Counted from the stretch's first letter, positions 9,740 through 21,147 are shown. The stretch: 44,727 bases of DNA from Zancudomyces culisetae (GCA_001969505.1 LSSK01000797.1:1-44727); one strand, 5' to 3'. The notes: generated from the sequence alone by a model not told the origin. A program made the numbers and translations.

Positions 9740-11306
9740 TCAAAGGTTTTTTTTAATGCCTAAATATACAAATCTCAAAAAATCCAGCTTGGGTAAAAGA
9801 TGAGGAAATACAACTATGGAATCCTTACTATTTCTCACAAATATTGCCAAGAAATATTTGTACTGAAACCATGTTAATGCCTCGTGTATCACTACATCAC
9901 ATATATTCTCTCGCCCAACATACTTGACCGATTTAAGCCCCGTATACAAATGATGAGTCTCTATTTGCACTCCAACATTTCGAATCACAACCAATTTTTC
10001 TTGCTTCACTTTGGTCATTATATAAACTATAAAACATATCGCCACCAATATCATCAAAAACATCATGTAATAGTAGCTGCCCGACATCACCTTGATTATC
10101 ATCAGACTTAGTACTCCAGCTGCGATTGCATCTTGTACCCCTCCACGAATAAATGTTGTTCGGTACTTTAAAACGTATTCAACCACGTCTGGAGAGATCC
10201 ATTTATAATACAGTGTCATGTCTTTTGTTTCATGTACAATTATTTCCCGTGCCTCTGCTGCTTGGTTGTTATCTATGTTTTTCAGCCGCATCCCTAGAAA
10301 ATTAACACCCTTAGTCTCCCTTCCACTTTGCATATGATCGATTTTATTGCCTCCATCATCCTTTCCTAATGCGCTACTATCACTAATACGACCACTGTTG
10401 CTACCACCACTATTCCTATCATCATCATAATCAATTTCGCTTGCATGCCTCTTTAATTCCACGCCGCCCTCCGAGTAATTACGCTCGTCGCATGAAAAAT
10501 AACGAAGCGATTCTGGATGGTTGCACTGCGAATCAATCTCAAAATATTGACTAGTACGCTTTTTACTGCCAAGCTCTGTAGCCTGGTTCCAACTAAAGCT
10601 ATGGGTATGTTCATATCTGCCTCCACGACTACTGTTTTTTTCTTCTGTTTCTGAGACTTGTCTGCAACTATTAAATAGCCCATTGCTTCCATCGCCCTTT
10701 ACTCCTTGTTCCCCTTGTTCTTTTTTCCAATGTTGTTCTGTTGCTTTTGTGCCTGGTATATATTTTTGCTCCTTATCCACAATAGCTGAGCTATGACCTC
10801 TGGCAATAATACCACCTACCCCCTTTACTTCATCATCATTTTCTTCGCAAATAGTTGCTTTAGAGTGCCTAAACACCTGATCTCCTCTTTCTACGTGTTT
10901 TTCTGGTATATACGTAATCTCGTCATTTGAAAAAAACCTCTTATACTCTCTGTTATCCATTGTAAATGTGTGATACCTCGAACCCCTTTCGTCCACATCA
11001 TTTCCCGCCTCCCTCTTGCTTTTTGGTGTTTCTCTTGCGCTTCTCATTGTTTTTTCGCTTATTCCATCATTACTCGCCGTGCTTCTTCCCTCGCTTGCTG
11101 ATTTGTTCTTATTTCCTTTGCCAAGATTTTGCGCAGATGATTGCAACTTCTACTCGAAAGCTGATTTTTTTTAGCTTGTTCTTTTGTCTTGTATTATTTT
11201 GATTTTTTAATCTCTGCGTATAGAAAATACAAAAACGAAAAATAATAATAAAACTTACCAAAATCTTTATTGAAAGAATCTCCGCAAAAGTTGAATCTAA
11301 AACCAT
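9740..11306 (-). CDS. GPI15: GPI-GlcNAc transferase subunit PIG-H/Gpi15, 2 exons
   Basis: The C-terminal 90 residues carry the PIG-H signature: EKLVVIRNVGVQIET, then ICDVVIHEALTWF, then IVVFPHLLPKLDFLR. Just before it is a hydrophobic hairpin (about residues 355-395) that would anchor it in the ER membrane, as in known PIG-H. The protein is part of the enzyme that transfers GlcNAc to phosphatidylinositol, the first step of GPI-anchor synthesis on the cytosolic ER face. The main exon (9740-11149) begins right after an AG and has no ATG near its start. A short first exon, 11259-11306 with ATG at 11306, joins in phase across a 109 nt GTAAGT-AG intron and gives 485 residues. The first exon is less certain. 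The roughly 300-residue N-terminal extension, polar and probably disordered, is unusual because family members are usually 190-250 residues. Confidence 0.85.
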
Positions 11307-14300
11307 GAGCCGTTTAATTCGTTGTTTTTTTCTCCTCCTTTCCCTGATAGAATATTTCAATATTGGATTTTGCTTTGAATAAGCTTTTCAGATATGTTTT
11401 TTTGCTATCTAATAAATTATTTCGGCCCTAGTTTCCCTCGTTTTGGTTTATTTTTAGGAATTAATGCGTTTTTTGTCGTTTAAATTGCTAGTATTATTTT
11501 AGGAGAGAAATATCTTAAATGACAGGACCTATAGTCTTTTTATTTATATCTGACTAATTGGTTTGTTGGTTGGATTGTAGGTAAACGGCGTTTTATTATA
11601 ATTTTAGAACCAACCTCAAGATTTAACAAAATTTCGATATTGGTTTGTGTAATATTAGGAAAAAGTTGGTGAATATATTAAGAATGTTTTCAGAGCAAAT
11701 TGGTTGCTCTTATTGTCTTTGATTGTCTACTCCTCCCGTTCTTCATCCTTTCGCCACAAAAAAAAAACAAAAAACAAAATTTCAAATAATTTTTATTTAC
11801 TTTTTTTTTCCTCGCAAATCAATTTACCAGAGCGTGATAAAAATGTGGGTGATTTTGTAAATTTACTATCAGGTAAGAAGCGGGCGCAACACTGTTTTCT
11901 ACGCACCAAATTATCATTGTTTACAAAAAAAAAACTAATACCAGGAAATAGAACATAGTCTAGCTTTCGTTGCAAGGCTTTTATCAGCAAACGAGTATTA
12001 CTACACATCTTTATATATCTTCCACATACTCAGACAGGCAAGAGTCGCCTATGCGTATTGCTAACGATAAAGCTAGATGTTAGCTTTCGCCAAAAAAAAA
12101 AAAGATTGGTTAAAATCAAAAATGGGGTGACTAGAGGGTGCAGCCTGCAAAAACAGACGGTTTCATAGTTGTTGTGTGGTACAAGGCACCATTTATTTCC
12201 TGCATTTTCTGTACCTGAATAGTTTTAATTCGCGTTTAGATGATGGCAAATACGAGCACCCTGGCTAAAGTCACAATTTAATATATGAGCGGATCACATT
12301 GGTGTGGGTTGTTTCTCAATTCATATTACATTTACAAGTATGTATTTTTGTCCGACAGAACTGTAAATACTCTTAAGGATATTGTTTGTTTATGCTAGGT
12401 TTTCTCATTGGAAGTAAGCTGGAACACCTTTTTTTCTATAATAAAGCCAATGTGTAAATAAATAAAGTAGTGTACTTGTATTGAAGCGACAACCTAATCA
12501 TCTAGTATGTCTTTCAAAAATTGCCAAGTGTGATCGAAAGGGTGCCATGTAGGTTTTTTATGTTGAGATTATTGTCACATCCTTCTAATACAATCTCCAT
12601 TATTGCCATTTTGAGATATAAGTGAGTTTTAGAGCCGTTGATTAGGTACTTGACTATCAACCCTTGCTTGATCTTATACTCTTGTTTCTTTTACTCTGAA
12701 TAAAACAAATGCTTTAACGAAGCCATGAAATATTGGTTCTTTATTGTAGATAATACTCGTCAAAGTTAACAAATAATAATAGTAATAACAGCACAATTTT
12801 CGGTACTTGGAAATTGACAAAAAAATATAATTTGGCTATATATTTTAGAGCCCATCTATAGTTACACAGTTCCCTCCAACCCACTCATGCCAGTTGTGAT
12901 AATATTTACCAAAGATTTTCGGAAAACTATGAACTCAGTAACTACAATGACCAAATCATAACTGTGGTTCACTGGTTACGTATTTATTCACAAAAAACCC
13001 TCCCCACCTTGAACAGGGTTACATTTAACCGTCTGCTGACCACTTAATTTACTTGTCTTTTTGGGAGATACAGGAAGAACAAACATGATGTAACCAATAA
13101 TGATTAATTTCAGCCAAATAGAGATATAGTCCTCATATATATTAATTATTATAATCATACAACATGTACATGATACTAATTAATGCAGCATTGTATATAG
13201 ATACTAGACCATTATACTCATTGCTGTTATGCAGTTAAAAAAACAGTTGTGAATTTTAATGCAATGTAGATGAAAATACCAAGTCAACGAAAATATCAAT
13301 AAATCCCCCCTCTCTTCCTTACTTCCTCTACTTCTGTCCTTCTCTTCCTTCCCCCCAAAAAAGTGCAACCCGTCCTTAGATGAAAAAATTAAAAATTAAC
13401 AAAATTACTAAAAATCTTTAAAGTAAATAGCCACTACAACAATCTAGCCAATAGATCACGTCCTTATTATCTGAATTGTACAATCCAAAAATACAAACAA
13501 TAAACAATTGGTGAAACCTAGCTTTTACAAACGAATCGAACTGTTGATTAAAAATACACTGGCTATTATTTGCTACTCGAGTTACAAAATTAAAATATTC
13601 ATTATAAAGATATTGATAACTAACAATTAATTTGTTGAATTTGCCATAATTACATTACAGAGCTAAATTAGTGGCATGTTGAGATTTGAACTAAAGCAGG
13701 ATTGTCAAATAAAAACTAAGAATCAATTATAAATTGAATGAACCGATCACAAGCTCAGGAAAATTTAGATTGAAAAAAAACCCAAGGTCTGCTTACCCAG
13801 TGGTAAGATTTTATGTTTGGGTTGCTGATACCTTGGTGGTTTACCTAAAACAAACATAACAAATGCTCAAAAATACTTTTATTTTTGTTGATTTTTTGCT
13901 ATTACTAAATCAATTTGGCCATTTTATTATTGAAAAAAGGGTAAGATGAGAAATGCGATTTAAAATGAAAAAATCAACATTTTCCGGATAAAAATGCAAA
14001 AAAAAGGATAGAAAACAGAAAGCAGAAATGGTTAAAAGTAATTATTATACACTGGACAGAAAAGCATCAACTACAAACATTTGATTAGGTTATTGTTTGA
14101 CTAAGTTTACAGCTAATAGCTATTTTTGTCAAATATATTTTTATACACTTGACTGAGACAAACATATTTAAATTGATTCCTCAAAAAGGCTGTGCCATTC
14201 CATATAGTGCAATACAAATTCAAAAGTTCGTGCTAATTAGAGAGTTTTTCTTTTTTCAAAAAAAGAACCAAGAATAAAGTAAGAATATTCAAGAAAAGCA

Positions 14301-14667
14301 AAATTTTGGGCCAACGAGGTGTTTAAGTTTCGATATTGAATGAATGAATATACATTTATATCTATAGGCTTCCCATCAGTACATTCATAATTAGGCATAA
14401 TATTATTTAAGGAAAAGTGAGCTCGGTGCACCTTTTAGAATTTACGACGCATAATAGATCGTTTGATCCCCTTACATGAATTCAATTGATAAGGAAACAC
14501 AGAACATAGTGCCAACCCGATGTGGATAAAAACATAATAGTAACAATACATATAAGACAAAGATAAAGACAAAGACAAATACCAAGCAACTAATTGAACT
14601 GAAGCAATTTTTGATAAATTACAAAAAGTACATAGCAAATAACACAAAAAAAAGACAACTCTGTAAA
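11307..14667. other. Long AT-rich gap between divergent genes; no gene recognised
   Basis: About 3.36 kb separates GPI15 (minus) from the next plus-strand gene. Every frame on both strands is broken into short pieces, and I could not assemble a spliced gene with recognisable motifs. I saw no tRNA-like B box and no long terminal repeats. A pyrimidine-rich tract lies at about 13306-13358 and an A/T-rich part at 13370-13720. The region must contain both promoters. It could also hold a replication origin, a non-coding RNA or a point-type centromere, but nothing in the sequence decides this. Confidence 0.5.
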
Positions 14668-15972
14668 ATGGTAAACGAGAATAGAGATAGCTTTATAGAA
14701 TCAAGCGCACCAGAATCAATTTTCAAAAATGGAATATCTAAACCAACTGGGGGTCTAGTCAGAAAGAAAATAGAAGAGTTAAACACCAACAGCGGCAGTA
14801 GGGATATACTTGCGCCAAAAAACATAATAATCGATAATGCTCCAGAAGGAATCAGAGGTCAAGGTCGTTTACAATCTCCATTAAGCATCAAAAGCAGCTC
14901 ACTAAAGAGCGTATCTACAGGCTTTAGTAGAGGTGGTGTAGATACCGAAAAAGCAGAAGACATGACTTCTAAAGATGGGCTGCAGGCAAACTCACTAGTT
15001 ATAGAACAAACAGAGAACAATGAGGGAATTGATGGTGATAGGAGTTCGATTAGAGGGGGGAAAGAATCCTTGGATGGAGATAGCGAGGCGTATAATGCGT
15101 TTATTAAAAATGTAACGGATTTCCCACCTGCAAAAAGCTACTCTAGAATATTATCATCGCCACCACTAAGCAAAAAGCAAAGTACAAATAGCGTCAACAG
15201 AAAAAAGCAGTTTAACAAGGTGAAAAACGGTATTGATACCAAGTCGCTAAACGCAGGACCCAAAGGTAAAAAGGTTGCTTTTGATCAACAAGAAGCGTTG
15301 GCCAAAGACACAAACCCTGGACCTCTTACTTCTGATGGTTTGGCGCTAATTTCGAAGATTAGAGGAAAGCCAAAGTCTGGTGTTATCATTAATGAAGTAA
15401 CCAAAATAAAGCCTGAAGAGCTTTTAAGCAAGGCTCCGGTGAAGAAAAAGATGGAAAGCCAACAGCAAGAGATGGCATTCAAGGTCACCGAAAACTTTTT
15501 TGTCTCTCGGAGGAAAGATTCGGATGACGGAGCATCAATTAAGGACGAAGTGGCAATAAGCAGTGCTAGGGTGAACAACATAGCCAATTCTTACATCAAA
15601 ACCAAGAGAGAAGGTGGTAATGTGACTGATGCTTACAAAAAAAGCGAAGAATTAGCGGGGAAAATCTTTGACAAGGTGTATGCAGATGTAAACTCTATAG
15701 ACAAGGAAACCTTACTGAATCAGGCTAATCACGCGACTAAAAACAAATCTAAATCGGCAATGCAGCTCAAAACTGACCACACACCTGTTCAGAGCTCCAA
15801 CTCAGACAAAACAGAATCGACGAATGACAAGTTTGCGATTTTTGATAATTTGGCGATGGATACAGGTACGCTTGACGAACTAAATAAATTTAAGGTTGCA
15901 GAGATGATGAAGGCCAAGAGTCCACCAGTGAAGCAGTCAATGATCAGGAAAATTAGCAAGCTTTTCAAATAA
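14668..15972 (+). CDS. Unknown basic, largely disordered protein with a possible PP1-docking motif
   Basis: The frame from ATG 14668 encodes 434 residues. An upstream in-frame extension exists but lacks an ATG-led coding look, so 14668 is preferred. The protein is rich in Lys, Ser, Asn and Asp and has no membrane segment or signal peptide. About residue 205 reads KGKKVAFD, which fits the RVxF pattern that docks partners on protein phosphatase 1. A probable helical part (about residues 285-355, around FFVSRRKDSDDGASIKDE) is the best candidate for a folded segment. The last 25 residues are basic (KQSMIRKISKLFK), a possible amphipathic or nuclear-targeting tail. I do not recognise a family. The tandem AAAGAC/AAAGAT words before the start resemble those before SEC10. 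It converges with eIF3f. Confidence 0.75.
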   Translation: MVNENRDSFIESSAPESIFKNGISKPTGGLVRKKIEELNTNSGSRDILAPKNIIIDNAPEGIRGQGRLQSPLSIKSSSLKSVSTGFSRGGVDTEKAEDMTSKDGLQANSLVIEQTENNEGIDGDRSSIRGGKESLDGDSEAYNAFIKNVTDFPPAKSYSRILSSPPLSKKQSTNSVNRKKQFNKVKNGIDTKSLNAGPKGKKVAFDQQEALAKDTNPGPLTSDGLALISKIRGKPKSGVIINEVTKIKPEELLSKAPVKKKMESQQQEMAFKVTENFFVSRRKDSDDGASIKDEVAISSARVNNIANSYIKTKREGGNVTDAYKKSEELAGKIFDKVYADVNSIDKETLLNQANHATKNKSKSAMQLKTDHTPVQSSNSDKTESTNDKFAIFDNLAMDTGTLDELNKFKVAEMMKAKSPPVKQSMIRKISKLFK

Positions 15973-16354
15973 TTTTTCTTTCTTTTATTTGTAGTGTTTT
16001 TTTTTTAAATTTCATTATATATATTTTAGTTTTATATATGTTCGTAAGTTCTTAATTGTCACCAATATTTCTTCAAACTTTTCATTAATGAGATTCAGAA
16101 AACGCTAAACAACATTTAACATTTATAAACAGAGAAATTTTATCCGAAGCAATGCTTTTTTATTTCATTGATTAGGTAGGTGTGCAAGGGGAAGAAGGAA
16201 AAAAAACAAACAGTTAGAAATTTAAACTAAGATAAAAGTGCGGTACAAAGCAGTAACAAGCACATAGTGTTGTAATACTAAATATTGTTATTAAAACCAA
16301 CAGAATATACAGTGATAAAAGTCATAAAAGTGATAGAAAAAAAGGGGTTACGAG
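15973..16354. other. Convergent gap between the unknown gene and eIF3f
   Basis: A 382 bp AT-rich stretch between two 3' ends. It contains a T run and a TATATATATTTTAG-like segment soon after 15973 that suits polyadenylation. I see no gene in it. Confidence 0.6.
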
Positions 16355-18199
16355 CTAATGCCGTTGTTTAAGCCCGTATTTCCTGACCAACTCGGCTGAC
16401 TGGCTAGTGAGTTCGGATATCTATATATTTATGTAGAGGTGAATTAGTGGTGATGTCCTTAAAAACAATAACAACAAAATATATGCAGATTTTTAATGCA
16501 GACTATAAAAACAGTTATTTACCTCTGATAGGTTATGAGTGCTTTCTGTCATCCCGGTTAGAATTTCAAGTATTTTGGCGTACTCGGCAGTTTTCTAATA
16601 TAGAAATTCAATCCAATTTAACAACATACATATTAAACTGACCAAAGGAAAGGGAAAAGGAAAATGGAATAATACCTGGAGAGAATGGTTATACAACTCG
16701 TCTGTGGATTGTTTGTTAGGCAAGTTTATGCAAATCTCGTTTAGTGCTTTTACCAAATGATAGTCACTTTTTTCTAAATCAAAATTCAGATGTTTAACAA
16801 GTTAGGCCAAATACAAAAAGTGATACCTTTGCACAAATGTTTGTTTAAAACTCTAGAAACGTGCATTATTCTTGTAGTATAAAAATAATCCAAGCATCAA
16901 TTATAGCGATATCAAAATATAATAATGTACCTTTAACTTGTCCAGACAACACAGTGTCAATGTAATTTCTCAGGCCTAGTAAATTATTCCTTAGCATCTG
17001 AACAGCCAAAATTTGATTTTCTACGTTCTCCACTATTCCCGAATATTCAAGGATATGAGCTCTGTTTCCAATCACCACCTCTCACCAAAGAAAATACTAT
17101 TTGAAATTAAAAAAAAATATGAGAATTCTTACTTTGAGTTACGACTTCGTTCTCGTTTCCTTCGGTATTGGCTGAATTTGTTATCTCATCCAATGCAACA
17201 AACTCTGCGACATCCGACTTTAGTTCAAGAGGAATGCTTTCAAAGTGTGGAGGTTGGCCTTCTTGGTCCTCAGTTAACACGTAGGCACAAAAATACTTTG
17301 ATACATCACTTTTGGCAATGTTGTTAATGCCGCCTTCTGTATTGATGTCATTGTGGTCAATACTTGCGTGTAAATACGCCAATTTCTTGTCTGGTTTCGA
17401 TAGCTAAGTACAATGGTATTAGAGCTTTTGTCATTATCTTTTTATACTCGATGAAACCTTGCAAGACAAAATGGACTTTGGGTACAAAATGTTTAGAAAA
17501 TTTGTATGTTGGAATTCCTACTCACCTGCTTGTGGATAGAAAGCACGAGCTCATCAGGAAGTTTCTTTAAATTATTTGAGTACCATCCCACAATTTGATC
17601 ATTTTGAAAAATGCTCTTGTCTACAAATAACCAACTTGGAAATATTATCTTGCGCGCAAGCTTTTGACTGAATAATGTTTTGTGAATCACATTTATCTAT
17701 TTTCAGTGCAATTTATGGGTCATATAAACCCGATACTTACGATGTTCAACTCTTTCTTCAAGATATTCTTTGTTTATTCCGTCGAATTTAAGATCTAAAA
17801 TAAATGAATATTTGGCCTCATGTTCCGTTTCATTCTTTTTCCCCAATAACAAACCCACTATATTTGAAACTACACCCTCTAATTGACATTTTCCAAACCG
17901 TGTTAGTTATATTAGTCCTCCTTTTTTTTCATGCTCCACTATATATGCTTTGTATGTAGACAAAAAATACTAGATGTTTTACCGTGTTTTTTGTAAATAC
18001 GGGCCCGGTTAATGTGGTCAACAATCGAAATTATGGTGATCGGATGACTATAGGTTCAGTTTCAGACAGTTTGCTTTAAGAGAAATATAACAAATCAAAT
18101 ATTATAAAAAAAGAAAAAGAATAAAGGTGTGGGCATTATTTACATTCCGAGTTTCTTGGGTGGTAGGGTTGATTGAACTTGCTCTGGCCCAGTACACAT
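16355..18199 (-). CDS. Translation initiation factor eIF3 subunit f (MPN domain), 9 exons
   Basis: Hand-built model, exons in transcript order: 18144-18199, 17983-18047, 17741-17878, 17526-17620, 17133-17403, 16931-17080, 16676-16773, 16523-16594, 16355-16420. All phases agree and the product is 336 residues, close to human eIF3f (357). The MPN domain opens with KKLGIHPITIISIVDHINR, then VVSNIVGLLLGKK, then NDQIVGWYSNN. The catalytic HxHx(7)Sx(2)D of JAMM proteases is absent, as expected for eIF3f. Downstream, YIDTVLSGQVKG and the following helical segment match the eIF3f-specific C-terminal part (human VLSGKV). Donors are GTAAAT, GTAAAA, GTAAGT, GTGAGT, GTAAGA, GTACAT, GTATTA and GTAAAT. One intron shows an ACTAAC branch site. 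CSN6 and Rpn8 were considered; the VLSGxV segment favours eIF3f. The first and last exons are the least certain. Confidence 0.83.
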
Positions 18200-19358
18200 T
18201 TGTACAATTCGTATTCTGCTCTATTATTTTTGTTTGGGTATGTATTTATGTTACCCTTGGTCTCTTTGGTTTTCCTTGTTTTCAAAAAAATCCAATTATG
18301 TTTATGTATTTACAGCGTAAAGATATATAATTCAAAGGGTGGAATTTTCCTAGCTATATATACGACTTGCTCTGGAGTTTATCCTAATTGTACTATCATG
18401 TCCTCAATTTATTAAAGTTCAATTAAATAAACTGATCTTTGCAATTCCTGAATGCTCCGCAGCCAAAAAAAAAAACGATAATATTCTGACTAATTTGGTT
18501 GTTCATTGGCTATATGCACCATATGCCAAAAAATAAACATGGTTTTGACAGTATTTCCAATTTCCTGTCATCTTTTTTTATATTTTACTAGAGAAAAACA
18601 TGTTGTCAAACTTACCAAGAGTATTAATGGAGTATGACTATGTTGGAACACATAGCATAATGAAGAAAACAAGGTGTTGCAAGATGTTACGCTCTAATAA
18701 AATGTGTATAAAACAAGTAACGGTGCTAGCTATAGTAATTTTTTTAAGCTTCTTTGGAACTCTGGTGCATGGGCAAGTCATGTACATTAGTTTTGTAAAA
18801 GTGGCATTATTGTTTTAGGCTCTTTTAAAAGCTGGAGAGTGATTTTCCGTCATGTGTAATACCTGCACATGTCACTAATTCTCGTCTTTGATGACATATC
18901 CAAATTTTTGTTGTTGTTTTATTCATAAATATATCAATGCTATTACTACTCCTCCACACCCTCTGGTAGCTGATACAAGCTAACGGTATTCGAATTAGAG
19001 CCTCTTTTCCTTCTTTTCCTTTCTTTCCCCTTCTTTTTTCTTTTTTCTTTTTTCATTTATTTTCTTTTTCCTTATTTTCTGAAGGGAATGAGGAATAGAT
19101 GTAAAACCAAACCCAGTACTTCCAACCTATTGGCAACCAGATTTCTATAACTTGTAACACAGTAGATTTGCAATACGATTATTACTGGGCCTATTATTTT
19201 TCTCTCTTCCCATCTATTTTCCAGTTTATGACTGTTTAGCAACATCATAGAAAAATGCTGCGCCTTTGCCAAGAGGTATAAAAAGTATTTATTTACAAGC
19301 TTTGTCCTGTTGTTCTACAAATACTATACTTTGTCTCATAAAACATACAAGACATATA
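18200..19358. other. Divergent promoter region, eIF3f / methyltransferase
   Basis: About 1.16 kb with no gene I can support. A 72-codon frame at 18600-18818 has a hydrophobic stretch near its end but stops at once after it. A pyrimidine-rich tract (about 19008-19078, nearly all C and T) precedes the methyltransferase promoter. The left end must hold the eIF3f promoter. Confidence 0.55.
19277..19284 (+). promoter_or_regulatory. TATA box of the methyltransferase gene
   Basis: GGTATAAAAAG places TATAAAAA at 19277-19284, 75 bp before the ATG at 19359. It lies downstream of the earlier in-frame ATG at 19266, so that ATG cannot be in the main transcript, which decides the start. Confidence 0.65.
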
Positions 19359-20186
19359 ATGAGTTTTCTGTTAGGCTGTTTTTGCATTGCAGTTCTTGTG
19401 CTGGTTTACCTGTATCAAGGAGAAGTAATATTGAGTAGGATTAGACACAAGTTATTCAGCTTGTTTTGGCATTCTAATGGAGCAAAGGTGGATGGCCAAC
19501 TGACAGAAATCAAACGCGAATTGTACCGCGATGTTTCTGGAAACGTTCTTGAATTCGGTTCAGGGATCGGAAACACGCTCAAGTATCTAGACTTGGATAA
19601 AGTCAGCAACTATCTGGCGGTTGAGCCTAACGTTTACTTTCACAAGGATATTGAAGCAGAAGCGATAAAATGTGGGTTTTCCGTCAAACATATCAGCGAC
19701 GACGACATTAGGCTCAGTCTATTGTCCGAAAAAGTAAAAAAAACCAGTGATAAACCATGTTTATATATTTACGGACGGGGTTTAGATAAAAGCCCGGAAA
19801 CAGAGGCATTGGCAAATGCCTTTAGACAGTTTGATTCAATAATCTCGTCATTTGTGCTCTGTTCGGTAGAAAGTGTAGATAATACGCTATCCATTATCGC
19901 AAACTTTTTGTCAAGTTCGGGAAAATTCTATTATATTGAACATGTACATGGCAATAAACACGGCTCGCATGGCTCACATGGCCAAAACAAATTCCACTAC
20001 ATTCAACAGATCGCCGCCCTGTTATTCCGGGCTTTTCAGGGGCATTATCACCAAAACAAAGATACAGGTGAATTACTCAAAGATACCAATCTCTTTAAAA
20101 ACGTAGTAGCTACAAGGACATTAGTAGCGAATCATGGACATGGTGGTCATATTCCTGTGGTCTATGGATATGCAGAAAGATTATAA
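19359..20186 (+). CDS. Membrane-anchored SAM-dependent methyltransferase, METTL7-like
   Basis: The frame from ATG 19359 encodes 275 residues. Residues 1-20 (start MSFLLGCFCIAVLVLVYLY) form a hydrophobic anchor like the N-terminal ER/lipid-droplet anchor of METTL7 proteins. Motif I is VLEFGSGIGN (residues 63-72; E65-x-G67-x-G69 binds SAM), followed by an acidic-loop region ending in AVEPN. FVLCSVESV (165 on) and IEHVHG (193 on) match the METTL7 core motifs (VLCSV and EHV). After EHV there is a His-rich insertion: seven His between 195 and 216, plus HGHGGH near the end. Known relatives methylate small thiols or lipids; the substrate here is unknown. It is transcribed toward the siderophore synthetase, 1.7 kb upstream of it, so a joint role is possible but unproven. 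Confidence 0.82.
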   Translation: MSFLLGCFCIAVLVLVYLYQGEVILSRIRHKLFSLFWHSNGAKVDGQLTEIKRELYRDVSGNVLEFGSGIGNTLKYLDLDKVSNYLAVEPNVYFHKDIEAEAIKCGFSVKHISDDDIRLSLLSEKVKKTSDKPCLYIYGRGLDKSPETEALANAFRQFDSIISSFVLCSVESVDNTLSIIANFLSSSGKFYYIEHVHGNKHGSHGSHGQNKFHYIQQIAALLFRAFQGHYHQNKDTGELLKDTNLFKNVVATRTLVANHGHGGHIPVVYGYAERL

Positions 20187-21024
20187 CCCTTATGTTTATT
20201 TATTTATTCTAATTTTTTTTCCTTTTCTGTTTTGGTAGCTTTAATCACTATATTTATCCTTTTATTCTTTTAAACGAAATATAAAACAAATAGAAAGTTG
20301 CCTTTAACTTGAATCGATAAGGGCTCTACCCTATCATTGAAAGTTTTGATTTTCAAAAAAAAGTGAATTTTTATTATGATTCCGTTTTTCATTAAAATGT
20401 GCATTAAATTAAATCGGATCACAGGATACCCGTATTTTTCTTGATATTTTATTACTCTCTTACCCTTCAGTAGCCGTTCAAGCTGAGTCATCGTGCTTGA
20501 AAATCAGAATACTAGTTTGACACGTTTTTGGTTTTTTTCATTTTCTACTAGCATGGTCCAAATACATGTGTATATAAAGACGTAAAATGTGGTTCGAATA
20601 TACTCGAAAATGTTAAAACACGTGGTGAATGATAAAATATATTGATCACCATTTATTGATGAGTAACAAAAACCCAAGTATGATGGGTTTTTATTATTTT
20701 CATTTTCAGAGCAATATTGGTGTATAAGAATATAAGGAAATATACTGATTTGAATTGTTATTGTCATTATTATTATTATTGGTATTTGAGTGGGAACCAA
20801 TGTATGGTGAAGGTTGGATGATGTGTGTGTGTGTTAGTATCTTTATTTTTGAACCAAGGTTAGTACATGTTGCTGAAATTTAAAATTTATATTCAGAATA
20901 CTTGTCTAACTTTGGTAAAACAGATAGGTAGTTATGTACGACGGAGAGCGAGATGAAACAAAATAAGGGGTGAAAACACATGATTTAAATCTCGGTAACT
21001 ACAGCTTTTGATGCAGATGAACGC

Positions 21025-21035
21025 TTATCAGATAA
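21025..21035 (+). promoter_or_regulatory. Inverted GATA pair TTATCAGATAA, iron-GATA-like site 1
   Basis: TTATCAGATAA is a palindrome of two GATA half-sites and contains ATCAGATAA, which fits the ATCWGATAA consensus of fungal iron-responsive GATA repressors (SRE/Sre1/SreA/Sfu1 type). It is 870 bp before the synthetase ATG and 510 bp before the TATA box. Regulation by iron is an inference. Confidence 0.45.
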
Positions 21036-21147
21036 GTTTCGTAACCCAATAACTCTAACACGAGCAGTTTTACAAGCTTCCAATGGTTGATTTTTTTAGA
21101 GAAAAGGAATACCAGCTAAAGAATTTCCCTGGAGTGGGTTTTTTCTA

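Noticed and set aside
11707-12008. Short frames on both strands near 11.7-12.0 kb
   Set aside because: Low-complexity Lys/Phe/Ser translations from A/T runs; no start context, motif or splice partner.
13780-13860. A possible tRNA-like stretch with paired arms around CTTACCCAGTGGTAAG
   Set aside because: It is only a short hairpin; no B box, acceptor stem or anticodon arm could be drawn.
18600-18818. A 72-codon frame ending in a signal-like hydrophobic segment
   Set aside because: It stops a few residues after the hydrophobic part, and joining by a possible 44 nt intron adds only two residues before another stop.
19266-19358. An upstream in-frame ATG for the methyltransferase that would add 31 residues
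   Set aside because: The TATA box at 19277-19284 lies after it, and the extension would hide the N-terminal membrane anchor typical of the family.
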